From Umezawaea sp049997955 (GTDB taxonomy: Bacteria > Actinomycetota > Actinomycetes > Mycobacteriales > Pseudonocardiaceae), in assembly GCA_049997955.1 (NCBI GenBank), contig JAEBDY010000003.1:1-64000 (forward strand): 64,000 bases of DNA. Reading direction: 5' to 3'. This document shows positions 51,762-60,170 of the stretch, one piece after another. The position numbers and the translations under genes are program-made. Below the pieces are notes generated by a model that worked only from the letters and a program-made list of their open reading frames with translations, did no database searches and was not told the DNA's origin. Numbering within the stretch: position 1 is the first letter of the stretch; the number at the start of each line of letters is the position of its first letter.

Positions 51762-52423
51762 TCTCTGTGCTCGTAGTGGAAGCCCAGCCGCTGCAGCGCT
51801 TAGGGTTTCGCATGCTGTTGGAGAGCAACCCCGACACCGAGATCGTCGGCGAGGCCGAGAACGGCGCCGAGGCCGTTCGGTGCGCCACCAAGCTGCATCC
51901 CGACGTGGTGCTGATGGACATCCGCATGCCGGGCGTCGACGGGATCGAGGCCACCCGGCGCATCGTCGCCGCCGGTGGGCGTTCGCGGATCCTGGTGTTG
52001 ACGACGTTCGACGTGGACCGGTACGCGCTCGCCGCGCTGCGGGCCGGGGCGAGCGGTTTCCTGCTGAAGGACATCCGCCCTGAGGAACTGCTGGCCGGCA
52101 TCCGGGCCGTCGCCGCCGGGGACGCGGTGATCGCGCCGGCGCTGACTCGGCGGCTGCTCGACGCGTTCGCCGACCGGCTTGGCGATGACCTCTGCGGGCC
52201 TGTGCGGGAGGATCCCCGGCTGAACTCCCTGACCAGCCGCGAGCGCCAGATCCTCGTCGCCATCGGCCACGGCCTCACCAACGGCGAGATCGCGCAACGG
52301 TTCACGCTGTCGGAGTCGACGGTGAAGACCCACGTCGGGCGGGTCCTCGCCAAGCTCGGCGCACGGGACCGGGTCCAGGCCGTCATCCTCGCCTACGACC
52401 TGAGACTCGCCCGGCCGGTTTAG
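51758..52423 (+). CDS. NarL/LuxR-family response regulator
   Basis: 221 residues from GTG 51758 with GGAAGG upstream. The receiver domain shows the phospho-Asp in VVLMDIRMPGVDGIEA and Lys in FLLKDIRPEEL; the C-terminal LuxR HTH is LTSRERQILVAIGHGLTNGE then STVKTHVGRVLAKL. Its partner kinase is reduced to a tail, so it may now respond to another kinase or act unphosphorylated. It is followed by a strong terminator shared with the convergent Rieske gene. Confidence 0.85.
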   Translation: MISVLVVEAQPLQRLGFRMLLESNPDTEIVGEAENGAEAVRCATKLHPDVVLMDIRMPGVDGIEATRRIVAAGGRSRILVLTTFDVDRYALAALRAGASGFLLKDIRPEELLAGIRAVAAGDAVIAPALTRRLLDAFADRLGDDLCGPVREDPRLNSLTSRERQILVAIGHGLTNGEIAQRFTLSESTVKTHVGRVLAKLGARDRVQAVILAYDLRLARPV

Positions 52424-52464
52424 CGCTTCATCACCGCACCGCTCCGGGCCGATTCGCTCCGTTG

Positions 52465-52501
52465 GTCGAACGGCCCGCCGAGTTCCGGCGGGCCGTTCGA
52501 C
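52465..52501. terminator. Bidirectional terminator between convergent genes
   Basis: GTCGAACGGCCCGCC (52465-52479), a 7-base loop and GGCGGGCCGTTCGAC (52487-52501) form a perfect 15-bp stem with a short pyrimidine run after it (CCTTTCT). It lies between the NarL regulator and the Rieske gene. Confidence 0.85.
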
Positions 52502-52507
52502 ACCTTT

Positions 52508-52933
52508 CTAGGCGGTCACGACTGAGTCGCCGCTGATCTTCACCGGGATCGGGGTCAGGCCGGTGGTCGCCGGCCCTTTCTTCCTGTCACCGGTCGCGGC
52601 GTCGAAGACGCTGCCGTGGCCGGGGCAGGTGATGGTGCCGCCCGCCGGTTTGGAGACGGTGACGCCCGCGTGCGGGCAGACCGGGTTGAGTCCTTTGACC
52701 TCGTTCTCCGATGGCCGGACGATCAGGACTTTGCCCGACGGTCCGTCCACGATCGTCCCGCTGCCGACCGGGACGTCGGCCAGCTTGGCCAACGGCGTGC
52801 CACCGGAGCCGGAGGATCCTCCGGCGGGCGGGTTGGCGGCGGGTGTCTCGGACGAGCAGGCGGCCAGGGAAACCGGTGCGACCAGACCGGCTAGCAGGCC
52901 GCAGACAACCGTGCGGCGTGTTGGGTCTGGCAA
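52508..52933 (-). CDS. Rieske [2Fe-2S] lipoprotein
   Basis: 141 residues. The N-terminus PDPTRRTVVCGLLAGLVAPV with a following LAAC lipobox suggests a Tat-exported lipoprotein. The cluster ligands are CPHAG and CPGHGS. It is a small stand-alone Rieske protein that could pass electrons on the outer face of the membrane. It follows the copper monooxygenase gene by about 75 bases on the same strand and may supply it with electrons. Confidence 0.8.
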   Translation of the reverse strand: MPDPTRRTVVCGLLAGLVAPVSLAACSSETPAANPPAGGSSGSGGTPLAKLADVPVGSGTIVDGPSGKVLIVRPSENEVKGLNPVCPHAGVTVSKPAGGTITCPGHGSVFDAATGDRKKGPATTGLTPIPVKISGDSVVTA

Positions 52934-53009
52934 GACGATGCCTCCTGAGCGCGAACAGTGGTGTTTTTCGGCTTGTCGACCTCAGTGAGCTCACACGTCC
53001 GACGCTTCG

Positions 53010-54230
53010 TCAGGACTGGCGGGGAGAGACCGTCATGATGCCCGCGCACATCTCGTCGCTGGTGCCGTCGCCCCACACCACGTAGCGCGGCGGCAGCTTG
53101 CTCAGCTGTGGCAGGAGTTTGCGCAGCCCCGCGTCGTGCGTGCACGTCACCCGCAGCGTGTCGCCGGGGCCGATGTCCACCGGCGACGGCAGCTTCACCA
53201 GCCGCTGGTTGTCGAAGTCGAACTGCGGCACGTCCAGCACGACCTTGGCGTTCGGCGTGCTGGGGTTGAGTTCGACCTTGATGGCCCGCCCGAGCAGGTG
53301 CATGTGGCCGAAACCGGCGAACAGCGTCATCGGCTCCGGCACTTCGTGGTCGCAGGTCTGGGTGTCACCGGGCTTCGGCGCGCCCTGGCCGCACTCCTCC
53401 ACCTGACGATCCGCGGTTTCGCCGACCTCCGACCCGAACCGCTTCGTCACGTCCGCGATCGAGGCCGCCCGGTCGCAGAGCGGACCCGACTCGTCGGCGG
53501 TGCAGGGCAGCTCGGTCGGCGCGTCGAGCGGGAACGTGTCGAGTTCCCGGGTCTGCGGCGTGCCGTCGGTCAGCCGCAGCCGCACCGCGGAGCGGTCCCC
53601 GGCCGGCTTGCCGTCGGTCATCAACAGGTTGTAGTGCATCTGGAGGACGATCAGGCTGCCCGGCTCCAGCTTGAAGCCGACGTCCTGGGTGAACAGCGTC
53701 TCCGTGGCGCCCGGCGCCCAGGTGTCGACCCACGTCGCGCCCGGGTAGACGCTCTCGTCCTCGCTCTCCACGTCGGCGCCGACCACGCCAGTCCCGCCGA
53801 AGCACTGCCAGCCGAGGCCGGGGATCTTCGCGTCCTGCGCGCGCACGAGGGCAGCGCCGCCCGGCGGCACCGCGTACACGATGGCGTGGTGCGCGAGGGC
53901 GGTGTTCTCCGGCATGACCTGGGTCCCGGTCAGGAACTCCGCCTTGGTCAGGCCCGGATCGATCACCTGGCACCGGTACTCGTCCGTGCCGCCGCCCTCC
54001 GGCGGCGCGGGCGTGTAGGCCTCGGCCATCTTCAGGTCGACGAACCGCTCGCCGGCGCGCAGCGGCTGCTGTGGAGCCGACGACTCGCCCGCGTGCGCGT
54101 TGTGCAAACTGGCCGCGGGGGGCGCCGCACTGTTGTCGGCGTTCGACCCGCAGGCGACGACAGCGAACGCCGTCGCCAGCGCCACGGTGGCCGCCCCGAG
54201 CCTCCACAGTGGACTATCAGGTTTCGTCAT
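53010..54230 (-). CDS. Copper type II monooxygenase-like lipoprotein (PHM/DBM fold)
   Basis: 406 residues from ATG 54230; longer starts lack a signal. MTKPDSPLWRLGAATVALAT then VVAC is a lipoprotein signal. The copper ligands of the peptidylglycine/dopamine monooxygenase fold can be followed: LAHHAIVYAVP (HH), IVLQMHYNLLMTDGK, GFGHMHLLGRAI (HMH) and SDEMCAGIM (Met). The family hydroxylates C-H bonds with ascorbate-like donors. Bacterial members are poorly studied. Operon with the Rieske gene. Confidence 0.75.
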   Translation of the reverse strand: MTKPDSPLWRLGAATVALATAFAVVACGSNADNSAAPPAASLHNAHAGESSAPQQPLRAGERFVDLKMAEAYTPAPPEGGGTDEYRCQVIDPGLTKAEFLTGTQVMPENTALAHHAIVYAVPPGGAALVRAQDAKIPGLGWQCFGGTGVVGADVESEDESVYPGATWVDTWAPGATETLFTQDVGFKLEPGSLIVLQMHYNLLMTDGKPAGDRSAVRLRLTDGTPQTRELDTFPLDAPTELPCTADESGPLCDRAASIADVTKRFGSEVGETADRQVEECGQGAPKPGDTQTCDHEVPEPMTLFAGFGHMHLLGRAIKVELNPSTPNAKVVLDVPQFDFDNQRLVKLPSPVDIGPGDTLRVTCTHDAGLRKLLPQLSKLPPRYVVWGDGTSDEMCAGIMTVSPRQS

Positions 54231-54373
54231 AGCTTGAACGCTAGGCCCGATTCCGTCCCGTTTCGTCGTACCGCGGTCGTCATTCTCGGGAGGGAGGTGG
54301 TACCGCGGTACTTCTCTCCGGGCAGGAGTTCGACGCCACCACGCTGGTGCGTGCGCTGGGCACCTGGTTCGAC

Positions 54374-54421
54374 CAACCGGCCTGAGCGCCGTTTTAACGT
54401 TCGTCTCAGATTCGCTCGGTA
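54374..54421 (+). promoter_or_regulatory. 48-bp regulatory-like repeat, copy 2
   Basis: GAGCGCCGTTTTAACGTTCG then TCTCAGATTCGCTCGGTA. The last part contains two 11-bp-spaced TTCG…TC units, the arrangement of OmpR-type sites. It lies about 50 bases upstream of the MMPL start, overlapping the end of a protein-like fragment (…TLVRALGTWFDQPA, stop at 54383). Confidence 0.5.
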
Positions 54422-54469
54422 GGAAGTCGGTGTCAGACAAGCGATGCAACCGTATGCAGGAGGCTAGTG

Positions 54470-56617
54470 ATGGCAGTCAACGCAGCGCCGTCCGGGGAAG
54501 CGCCCCCCGGTCGGTTGGCAGGCCGGTGGGTGCCGTGGTTGGTGATCGGCTTGTGGGTGGCGTTGGCGGTGGTCATGGTGCCGCTGAGCGGAAAGTTGAG
54601 TTCGGTCACCACCGACAGCGCCGTGGACACCCTGCCTGCCAACGCCGAGTCCACCAAGGTCGCGGTGCTGGAGGACGGTCTCCCTGGCGGGGACGACAAC
54701 ACGTTCGTCTTCGTGTACCACCGCGCCGGCGGCACGACCGACGCCGACCGCGCGACGGTCGAGCGCCACTACAACACCCTTGCCAAGCGGTACCCGCCGA
54801 AGGTGGTGGTCCCGGCAGGCGAGGACGACGAGGGCCCGCAGACGAGGCCCTCCACCGATGGCAAGGCGATGATGTTCACCCTCGACGTGAGCACGACCTA
54901 CGGCGCACCGGAGGCCATCGTCGGCCCGTTGCGCGACGCCGCGAAGGACCGCCCCGCCGGCCTGGAACTCGACGTGACCGGCCCGGCCGCGGTCGACGGC
55001 GACATGGACGCCGTCTTCGACGGCATCGACCTGCAGGTCCTCCTCACCACCGTCCTCGTCGTCACGCTCCTGCTGATCCTCACCTACCGCAGCCCGGTGT
55101 TGTGGCTCATCCCGCTCGTGGCCGTGGGCGCGGCCGCACTGACCGCGATGGCGACCGTCTACCTGCTCGTCAAGGGCTTCGGCATCGTGATCAACGACCA
55201 GAACTCGGCGCTGCTGACGATCCTGGTGTTCGGCGTCGGCACGGACTACGCGCTGTTGCTCATCGCCCGGTATCGGGAAGCACTGCACCACCACGAGAAC
55301 GTCCGGGTCGCGATGGTCCACGCGCTGCGCGGCGCGGCGCCCGCCATCGTCGCGTCCGCGGCCACCGTGGTCGCCGGCCTGCTCTGCCTGCTCTTCGCGG
55401 ACCTGAACAGCACCAGCGGGTTGGGCCCGATCGGCGCGGCAGGCATCCTGTGCGCGCTGGTGGCCATGCTGACGCTGTTCCCGGCGATGCTGGTGGTGCT
55501 CGGCAGGCGGATCTTCTGGCCGGCCATCCCGCGGTTCAGCACGGCCGTGGAGGAGAAGCCGGGGCTGTGGGGACGGCTCGGCGCCGCCATCAGCCGCCGC
55601 CGGTGGGTGGCGGCGCTCAGCTCGCTCGGAGTCCTTGGCGTGCTCACCATCGGCCTGGCGGGCAACACCAGCGCCCTGCGGGAGCAGGACCAGTTCCTGT
55701 CCGCGCCGGAGTCGGTCACCGGCTTCACCGTTCTCCGCCAGCACTTCCCGGAGCTCGGCGGCCAGCCGATGACGATCTTCACGCGGCCTGCGCACCAGGA
55801 GCGGGTGCTCGACATCGTCAAGGGCACTCCCGGTGTGGCAGTGGCCGTCCCGGGTCAGACCAGCGGTGGCTGGGCCGACATCTCGGTGTTCCCGACGGAC
55901 GCGCCGGACACCGTCGCGGAGTACGACACGATCAAGCGGGTGCGCACCGCCGTGCACGCGGTGAACGGGGCGGAGGCGATCGTCGGCGGGCCGAGCGCGG
56001 AGAACCTCGACACCGAGGTGACCACCAGCCGCGACGAGAAGCTGGTGATCCCGTTGGTGCTCGTCGTCGTCCTGCTCGTCCTCGGGCTGTTGCTCCGAGC
56101 GATCGTGGCCCCGCTGGTCCTGATGGCCACGGTGGTCGTCTCATTCGCGGCGGCCTTCGGCGGCAGCGTGTTCGTCTTCGACACGGTGTTCGGGTTCAAG
56201 GGCGTCGACTACTCGGTACCGCTGCTGGCGTTCCTGTTCCTGGTGGCGCTCGGCGTCGACTACAACATCTTCCTGGCCAGTCGGGCACGGGAGGAGACCG
56301 TGCGTCTGGGCACCGGAGAGGGCATGCTCAAAGCCCTCTCCGCCACCGGTGGCGTCATCACCTCGGCAGGCCTGGTCCTGGCGGCCACGTTCGCGGTCCT
56401 CGTCACGCTTCCGCTGGTGATGCTGATCGAGGTCGGGTTCCTGGTCGCCTTCGGCGTGCTGCTCGACGCCCTGCTGGTGCGGTCGGTCCTGGTGCCCGCC
56501 CTCACCCTGCTGATCGGCAGGCGGATGTGGTGGCCGAGCCGGCTGTCCCGACCGGTGGAACTGTCGGATGGTCAACGGCCGCTCGCCGATGATGAGGAGC
56601 CCGCGCTGCAAAGGTGA
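54470..56617 (+). CDS. MMPL-family RND transporter
   Basis: 715 residues from ATG 54470; AGGAGG lies seven bases upstream. Twelve membrane segments in the RND pattern (first about 25-47), a large extracellular loop after each first helix of the halves, and the two conserved motifs ILVFGVGTDYALLLIARYRE and FLVALGVDYNIFLASRAREE (G-x-D-Y). These exporters move lipids or drugs by proton motive force. The gene is monocistronic, ending in a strong terminator, and the downstream MprAB-like pair may control it through the repeat upstream. Confidence 0.85.
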   Translation: MAVNAAPSGEAPPGRLAGRWVPWLVIGLWVALAVVMVPLSGKLSSVTTDSAVDTLPANAESTKVAVLEDGLPGGDDNTFVFVYHRAGGTTDADRATVERHYNTLAKRYPPKVVVPAGEDDEGPQTRPSTDGKAMMFTLDVSTTYGAPEAIVGPLRDAAKDRPAGLELDVTGPAAVDGDMDAVFDGIDLQVLLTTVLVVTLLLILTYRSPVLWLIPLVAVGAAALTAMATVYLLVKGFGIVINDQNSALLTILVFGVGTDYALLLIARYREALHHHENVRVAMVHALRGAAPAIVASAATVVAGLLCLLFADLNSTSGLGPIGAAGILCALVAMLTLFPAMLVVLGRRIFWPAIPRFSTAVEEKPGLWGRLGAAISRRRWVAALSSLGVLGVLTIGLAGNTSALREQDQFLSAPESVTGFTVLRQHFPELGGQPMTIFTRPAHQERVLDIVKGTPGVAVAVPGQTSGGWADISVFPTDAPDTVAEYDTIKRVRTAVHAVNGAEAIVGGPSAENLDTEVTTSRDEKLVIPLVLVVVLLVLGLLLRAIVAPLVLMATVVVSFAAAFGGSVFVFDTVFGFKGVDYSVPLLAFLFLVALGVDYNIFLASRAREETVRLGTGEGMLKALSATGGVITSAGLVLAATFAVLVTLPLVMLIEVGFLVAFGVLLDALLVRSVLVPALTLLIGRRMWWPSRLSRPVELSDGQRPLADDEEPALQR

Positions 56618-56635
56618 GCACGGCGGCACGGACGA

Positions 56636-56673
56636 GATCCGGGACGGGGCCCCAAGCCCGTCCCGGATCTTTT
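56636..56673 (+). terminator. Rho-independent terminator of the MMPL gene
   Basis: GATCCGGGACGGG (56636-56648), an 8-base loop and CCCGTCCCGGATC (56657-56669) form a perfect 13-bp stem followed by TTTT. It separates the transporter from the convergent kinase gene. Confidence 0.9.
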
Positions 56674-56724
56674 CCTTGGCCCGAGGCCGCCGTCTCTAGT
56701 CCTGCGCCGTGCCGCCGAGGCGAG

Positions 56725-58164
56725 TCAGCGCACTGCGGTGTCCTCCCCGGCGGTGAGCCGCGCGATCGGGGCGGCCGGAAGGTCGACCCGAAGCAGCGCG
56801 CCACCGCGTGGGGAGCGGGCGACGGTGGCCCGGCCGCCGTGGGCGTCGACGACCCGCTGCACGATCGACAGCCCCAGACCGGATCCCGGCAACGCCCGTG
56901 CGCTGTCGGCGCGGTAGAACCGGTCGAACACCCGCGGTACGTCCGCGGCGTCGATGCCCGGACCGGCGTCGTCGACCTCGAGCACCGCCGACGCGCCCTC
57001 GGCACGGAGCCGGACCTGGACCGGCTGGTCCGCGGGGGACCACTTGCCCGCGTTGTCGATGAGGTTGAGCACCGCCCGTTGGAGCGCGGCGGGACGCCCG
57101 CTCACCCACACGGAGGTCACGTCGAGCGCGACCTCGATGTCGGGCACACGGGAACGCGCCCGTGTCGCGGCGGCCACCACCACGTCGGCGAGGTCGAGCA
57201 CCTCGGTGTTCTCGTCGCTGATGTCACCGCGCGCCAGGTCGGTCAACTCGGCGGCAAGGGTGCTCAACTCGGCCACCTGGGCGCCGAGATCGTCGAGCAG
57301 CCGGGTCCGGCTCTCCGCAGGCAGTGCGCTGTCCAGGGTGCCGCGCCGATCGAGCCGGATCAGCAGCTCGACGTTGAGGCGCAGGCTGGTGAGCGGGGTC
57401 TTGAGCTCGTGGGCGGCGTCCTCGGCGAGCAGCCGCTGGGCCCGCCGGGAGTCCCGGAGCGCGGCGAGCATGTCGTTGATCGACTGGATCAGCCGCCGGA
57501 TCTCCCCACCGCCCTCATCCGGGATGTCGGCGTCGAGATCACGGGTGTGCGCGACGCGGACCGCGGCGGCGGTCAGCCGGTCGATCGGTGCCAGCCCGGT
57601 CCGCGCCACGGCCCGCCCGACAAGGGCGCCGCCGACCACGCAGAGCAGTCCGATCAGCAGCATGCCCAACCCGAACCGGTTGATCGGGCTGTCGTCGGCG
57701 ACGCGGGCCACCTGGACCGCGCCGTCGCCCGCCCGCAGCGTGTAGACGAGGTAGCCGTCGTCGTCGCTGTCGCCCGACTCCATCAGGTCGGCCGACGCGC
57801 CCTGCGCCACGCGCCCGGCGTGCTCGCTGACCGGGGGCAGCGCGGGTTGGCCGTCCGGCGTCCGGATCGAGCCGTCGGGCAGGATGACCCGCACCAGCCG
57901 ACCGGATCCGGGATACGGCGGTAGCTGGACCTGCGCCAGACCGGCGCGCTCCGCGTTGGTCGCCAGGACGCGGGAGTCGGCGCGCAGCTGATCCTCCGCG
58001 GTGTTCTGCAGCTCCCAGTCCAGTAGCTCGCTGGCCACCTGGAAGGCCGCGAACACGCTGACCGCGATGGCCGTCGCCGCGATCACCGTCAGCCTGGTCC
58101 GCAGGGACCGCCGTCGCCACCAACGGGTCAGCCGGCGCGAGCCCCGGCCTGCGGGCCTGCTCAC
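56725..58164 (-). CDS. Sensor histidine kinase (MprB/OmpR-partner type)
   Basis: 479 residues from GTG 58164, overlapping the regulator stop. Two membrane helices (about 25-45 and 165-190) bracket a periplasmic sensor, followed by a HAMP segment, the phospho-acceptor DAAHELKTPLTSLRLN, and the ATPase boxes NLIDNAGKWSP, DDAGPGIDAAD and GSGLGLSIVQRVVDAHGG. Signals unknown. Together with the regulator upstream it could control the convergent MMPL exporter. Confidence 0.85.
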   Translation of the reverse strand: MSRPAGRGSRRLTRWWRRRSLRTRLTVIAATAIAVSVFAAFQVASELLDWELQNTAEDQLRADSRVLATNAERAGLAQVQLPPYPGSGRLVRVILPDGSIRTPDGQPALPPVSEHAGRVAQGASADLMESGDSDDDGYLVYTLRAGDGAVQVARVADDSPINRFGLGMLLIGLLCVVGGALVGRAVARTGLAPIDRLTAAAVRVAHTRDLDADIPDEGGGEIRRLIQSINDMLAALRDSRRAQRLLAEDAAHELKTPLTSLRLNVELLIRLDRRGTLDSALPAESRTRLLDDLGAQVAELSTLAAELTDLARGDISDENTEVLDLADVVVAAATRARSRVPDIEVALDVTSVWVSGRPAALQRAVLNLIDNAGKWSPADQPVQVRLRAEGASAVLEVDDAGPGIDAADVPRVFDRFYRADSARALPGSGLGLSIVQRVVDAHGGRATVARSPRGGALLRVDLPAAPIARLTAGEDTAVR

Positions 58165-58844
58165 GGAGGAGTCTCCCGCAACGTGTACCCCAAGCCGCGC
58201 AGCGTGTAGATCAATCGCGGCTCACCCCCGGCCTCCATCTTGCGGCGCAGGTAGCTCACGTACACCTGGAGGTTGTTGGAGGTGACGCTCATGTCGAATC
58301 CCCAGATCGCCTCGAACAGCGCGCCTCGGGTCAACACACGGGTCGCGTTGCACACGAGGACCTCCAGCAGGGAGAACTCGGTCCGGGTCAGGCGGAGCGG
58401 CCGCCCGCCCCGCCACGCCTCGAACCTGTCGGGATCGACCCGGACGTCGGCGAACGACAGGATCTGCGACTCGTCGTCGCCCGGAGCGCGGCGACGCAGC
58501 AGGGCCCGGACCCGTGCCAGCAACTCCTCGATGGCGAACGGCTTGGGCAGGTAGTCGTCGGCGCCCGCGTCCAGCCCCGCGACCCGGTCGAAGACCTGAT
58601 CACGGGCGGTCAGCATCAGCACAGGCAGATCCCGACCCGCCGCGCGCAACCGCCGGCAGGTCTCCAACCCGCCGAGGCGGGGCATCATCACGTCGAGGAT
58701 CAGCAGATCCGGCGCGTCGTCACCGACCCCGTCGAGCACGGCGAGACCGTTGGCGACGGTGCTGGTGTCGTAACCCTCGACCTGGAGCACCCGCTCCAGC
58801 GACTCGCGGATGGCCGCCTCGTCATCCGCGATCATGATCCGCAC
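58161..58844 (-). CDS. OmpR/MprA-family response regulator
   Basis: 227 residues from GTG 58844 (VRIMIADDEAAIRESL; GGAGGGGCGGG upstream). Receiver: phospho-Asp in LLILDVMMPRLGG, Thr in MLTARDQ, Lys in DDYLPKPFAIEE. The C-terminal winged helix has RLTRTEFSLLEVLVCNATRV and VYVSYLRRKMEAGG. Its stop overlaps the kinase start by four bases. First gene of the pair; it may autoregulate. Confidence 0.85.
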   Translation of the reverse strand: MRIMIADDEAAIRESLERVLQVEGYDTSTVANGLAVLDGVGDDAPDLLILDVMMPRLGGLETCRRLRAAGRDLPVLMLTARDQVFDRVAGLDAGADDYLPKPFAIEELLARVRALLRRRAPGDDESQILSFADVRVDPDRFEAWRGGRPLRLTRTEFSLLEVLVCNATRVLTRGALFEAIWGFDMSVTSNNLQVYVSYLRRKMEAGGEPRLIYTLRGLGYTLRETPP

Positions 58845-59355
58845 GCCGGCCCGCCCCTCCAGTCGATGCTTTTGCCGCTCATCGTCCCCGACCAACCTGA
58901 GGCCAGGATTAGAGCGTCGCCGCTGTGGTGCCCGCGTGCCGTGCTCTTACGGATGCCTAAGTGGTCCGCGCCGTGTTGTCGTCGTATCCGTCGCGGCTGG
59001 CCAGGCAGATCGCGAAGCTCCAGACGCTCACCGAGCCGTGGCGCCCAGAAAGCGGATCCGGCGGCTGCTGTGTTCGGTGACTGCGAGCACGTACAGGCGG
59101 GTGCCGCTCGAGGTCGAGACTTCGAAGAAGTCGCAGGCCGGCCGTTCCTGGTCGACTTTGGCGATGCCGTGGCCGGTGACCTCGACGGACAGTGCGACGT
59201 GACCGTCCACGACCCACAGGACTGTCACTTTCTGCAGCGACGTTCTCACCAGCGGAAATGTGAGCATCAACACTCACCCGTGATGTTCCCGTGCTCATTT
59301 CGTAATATGGCGCGCTGTGTGAGCATGCCCCGTCCCCAACGCAAGGTGTTCCCGA
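58845..59355. other. Intergenic region with a transposase scrap
   Basis: It holds the upstream region of the regulator gene, a transposase remnant at 59028-59240, and the upstream region of the secreted ARB-07466-type gene. Nothing else convincing. Confidence 0.4.
59028..59240 (-). pseudogene. Integrase-core transposase fragment
   Basis: Minus strand: ACDFFEVSTSSGTRLYVLAV then TEHSSRRIRFLGATA, the first catalytic Asp region (CDFF) of rve transposases. No complete gene remains. It is a probable seam between cargo and backbone. Confidence 0.6.
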
Positions 59356-60036
59356 ATGTCGGGCCGACATAGAACGACAACGACGCAGACAGCCAGCCGG
59401 AAGCTGCCCATCGCAGTCGCCGCCACCCTCACCGTGGGCTTGGCCGTGACCTTCTGGGCCGTGCGCGTTCCGGACCAGCCGGTCGATCCAGCCGGAGCAG
59501 TCGCCCATCTGGCCGCCCCGTCGATCCCCGTCAGCCAAGACCTGCCACCTGTCACGACATCGACCTCCGCGCCGCCGTCCTCACAACCTCCGGTAACCAC
59601 TACGACGCCTCCCGTGACCACGACGCCGCCGCCAGTGACCACAACAGCACCCGAGACCACCACGCCGCCCCCCGCGCCGTCCTGTCCGACCACCCTGGAC
59701 GGAGTCAAACCGCATGCGGCGCAGGTTGGTCACCACCTCGCGGCCAAGTTCGACGTCGACGACATCGGCGGCGCCGCCAGCCGGGGCGGCTCCGGCGACC
59801 ATCCCCTCGGCCTGGCGCTGGACTTCATGGTCGACACCGCCACCGGCAATGCCCTGGCCGAACACGTGCTGGCCAACCGCCAGGCGTTCGGCGTCACGTA
59901 CGTGATCTGGCGCCAGCGCTACAACGATGGCAGCGGCTGGTCGACGATGGAGGATCGGGGAAGTCCCACGGCCAACCACATGGACCACGTGCACGTGTCG
60001 TTCCAGGCGACCGCGACCGTCAACGTCACCTGCTGA
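59356..60036 (+). CDS. Exported protein with ARB-07466-like C-terminal domain
   Basis: 226 residues; AAGGTG precedes ATG 59356. A single N-terminal membrane or signal helix (LPIAVAATLTVGLAVTFWAV), a long Thr/Pro-rich wall-spanning spacer (residues 65-115), then a compact domain with GVKPHAAQVGHHLAAKFDVD, GGSGDHPLGLALDFMVDTAT and ANHMDHVHVSF. The His/Asp residues recall the zinc site of LAS/D,D-peptidase-like folds, so the domain may act on peptidoglycan. It is common in actinomycete conjugative elements, where it would help the channel cross the wall. Confidence 0.7.
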   Translation: MSGRHRTTTTQTASRKLPIAVAATLTVGLAVTFWAVRVPDQPVDPAGAVAHLAAPSIPVSQDLPPVTTSTSAPPSSQPPVTTTTPPVTTTPPPVTTTAPETTTPPPAPSCPTTLDGVKPHAAQVGHHLAAKFDVDDIGGAASRGGSGDHPLGLALDFMVDTATGNALAEHVLANRQAFGVTYVIWRQRYNDGSGWSTMEDRGSPTANHMDHVHVSFQATATVNVTC

Positions 60037-60170
60037 TCTCTTCGAACGGCATGCCGACCCGCCCCAACAGCAACGGTGACCTGGCCCAACTGCGGGGTCC
60101 CGTCAGGTGCAGTCGTAGTCACGTTCGTCGAACGACGGGACCAGTGTGATCAGCGACTCCTCAGCTCCCG

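Noticed and set aside
53136..54422. 428-residue ORF antisense to the copper monooxygenase
   Set aside because: Composition typical of an antisense shadow; no ribosome binding site or recognisable domain.
54430..56592. 720-residue plus-strand ORF overlapping the MMPL gene, and a 497-residue antisense ORF (54464-55957)
   Set aside because: Both are frame shadows of a high-GC gene: Arg/Gly/His-rich composition, no domains. The MMPL frame has RND motifs, AGGAGG and membrane helices.
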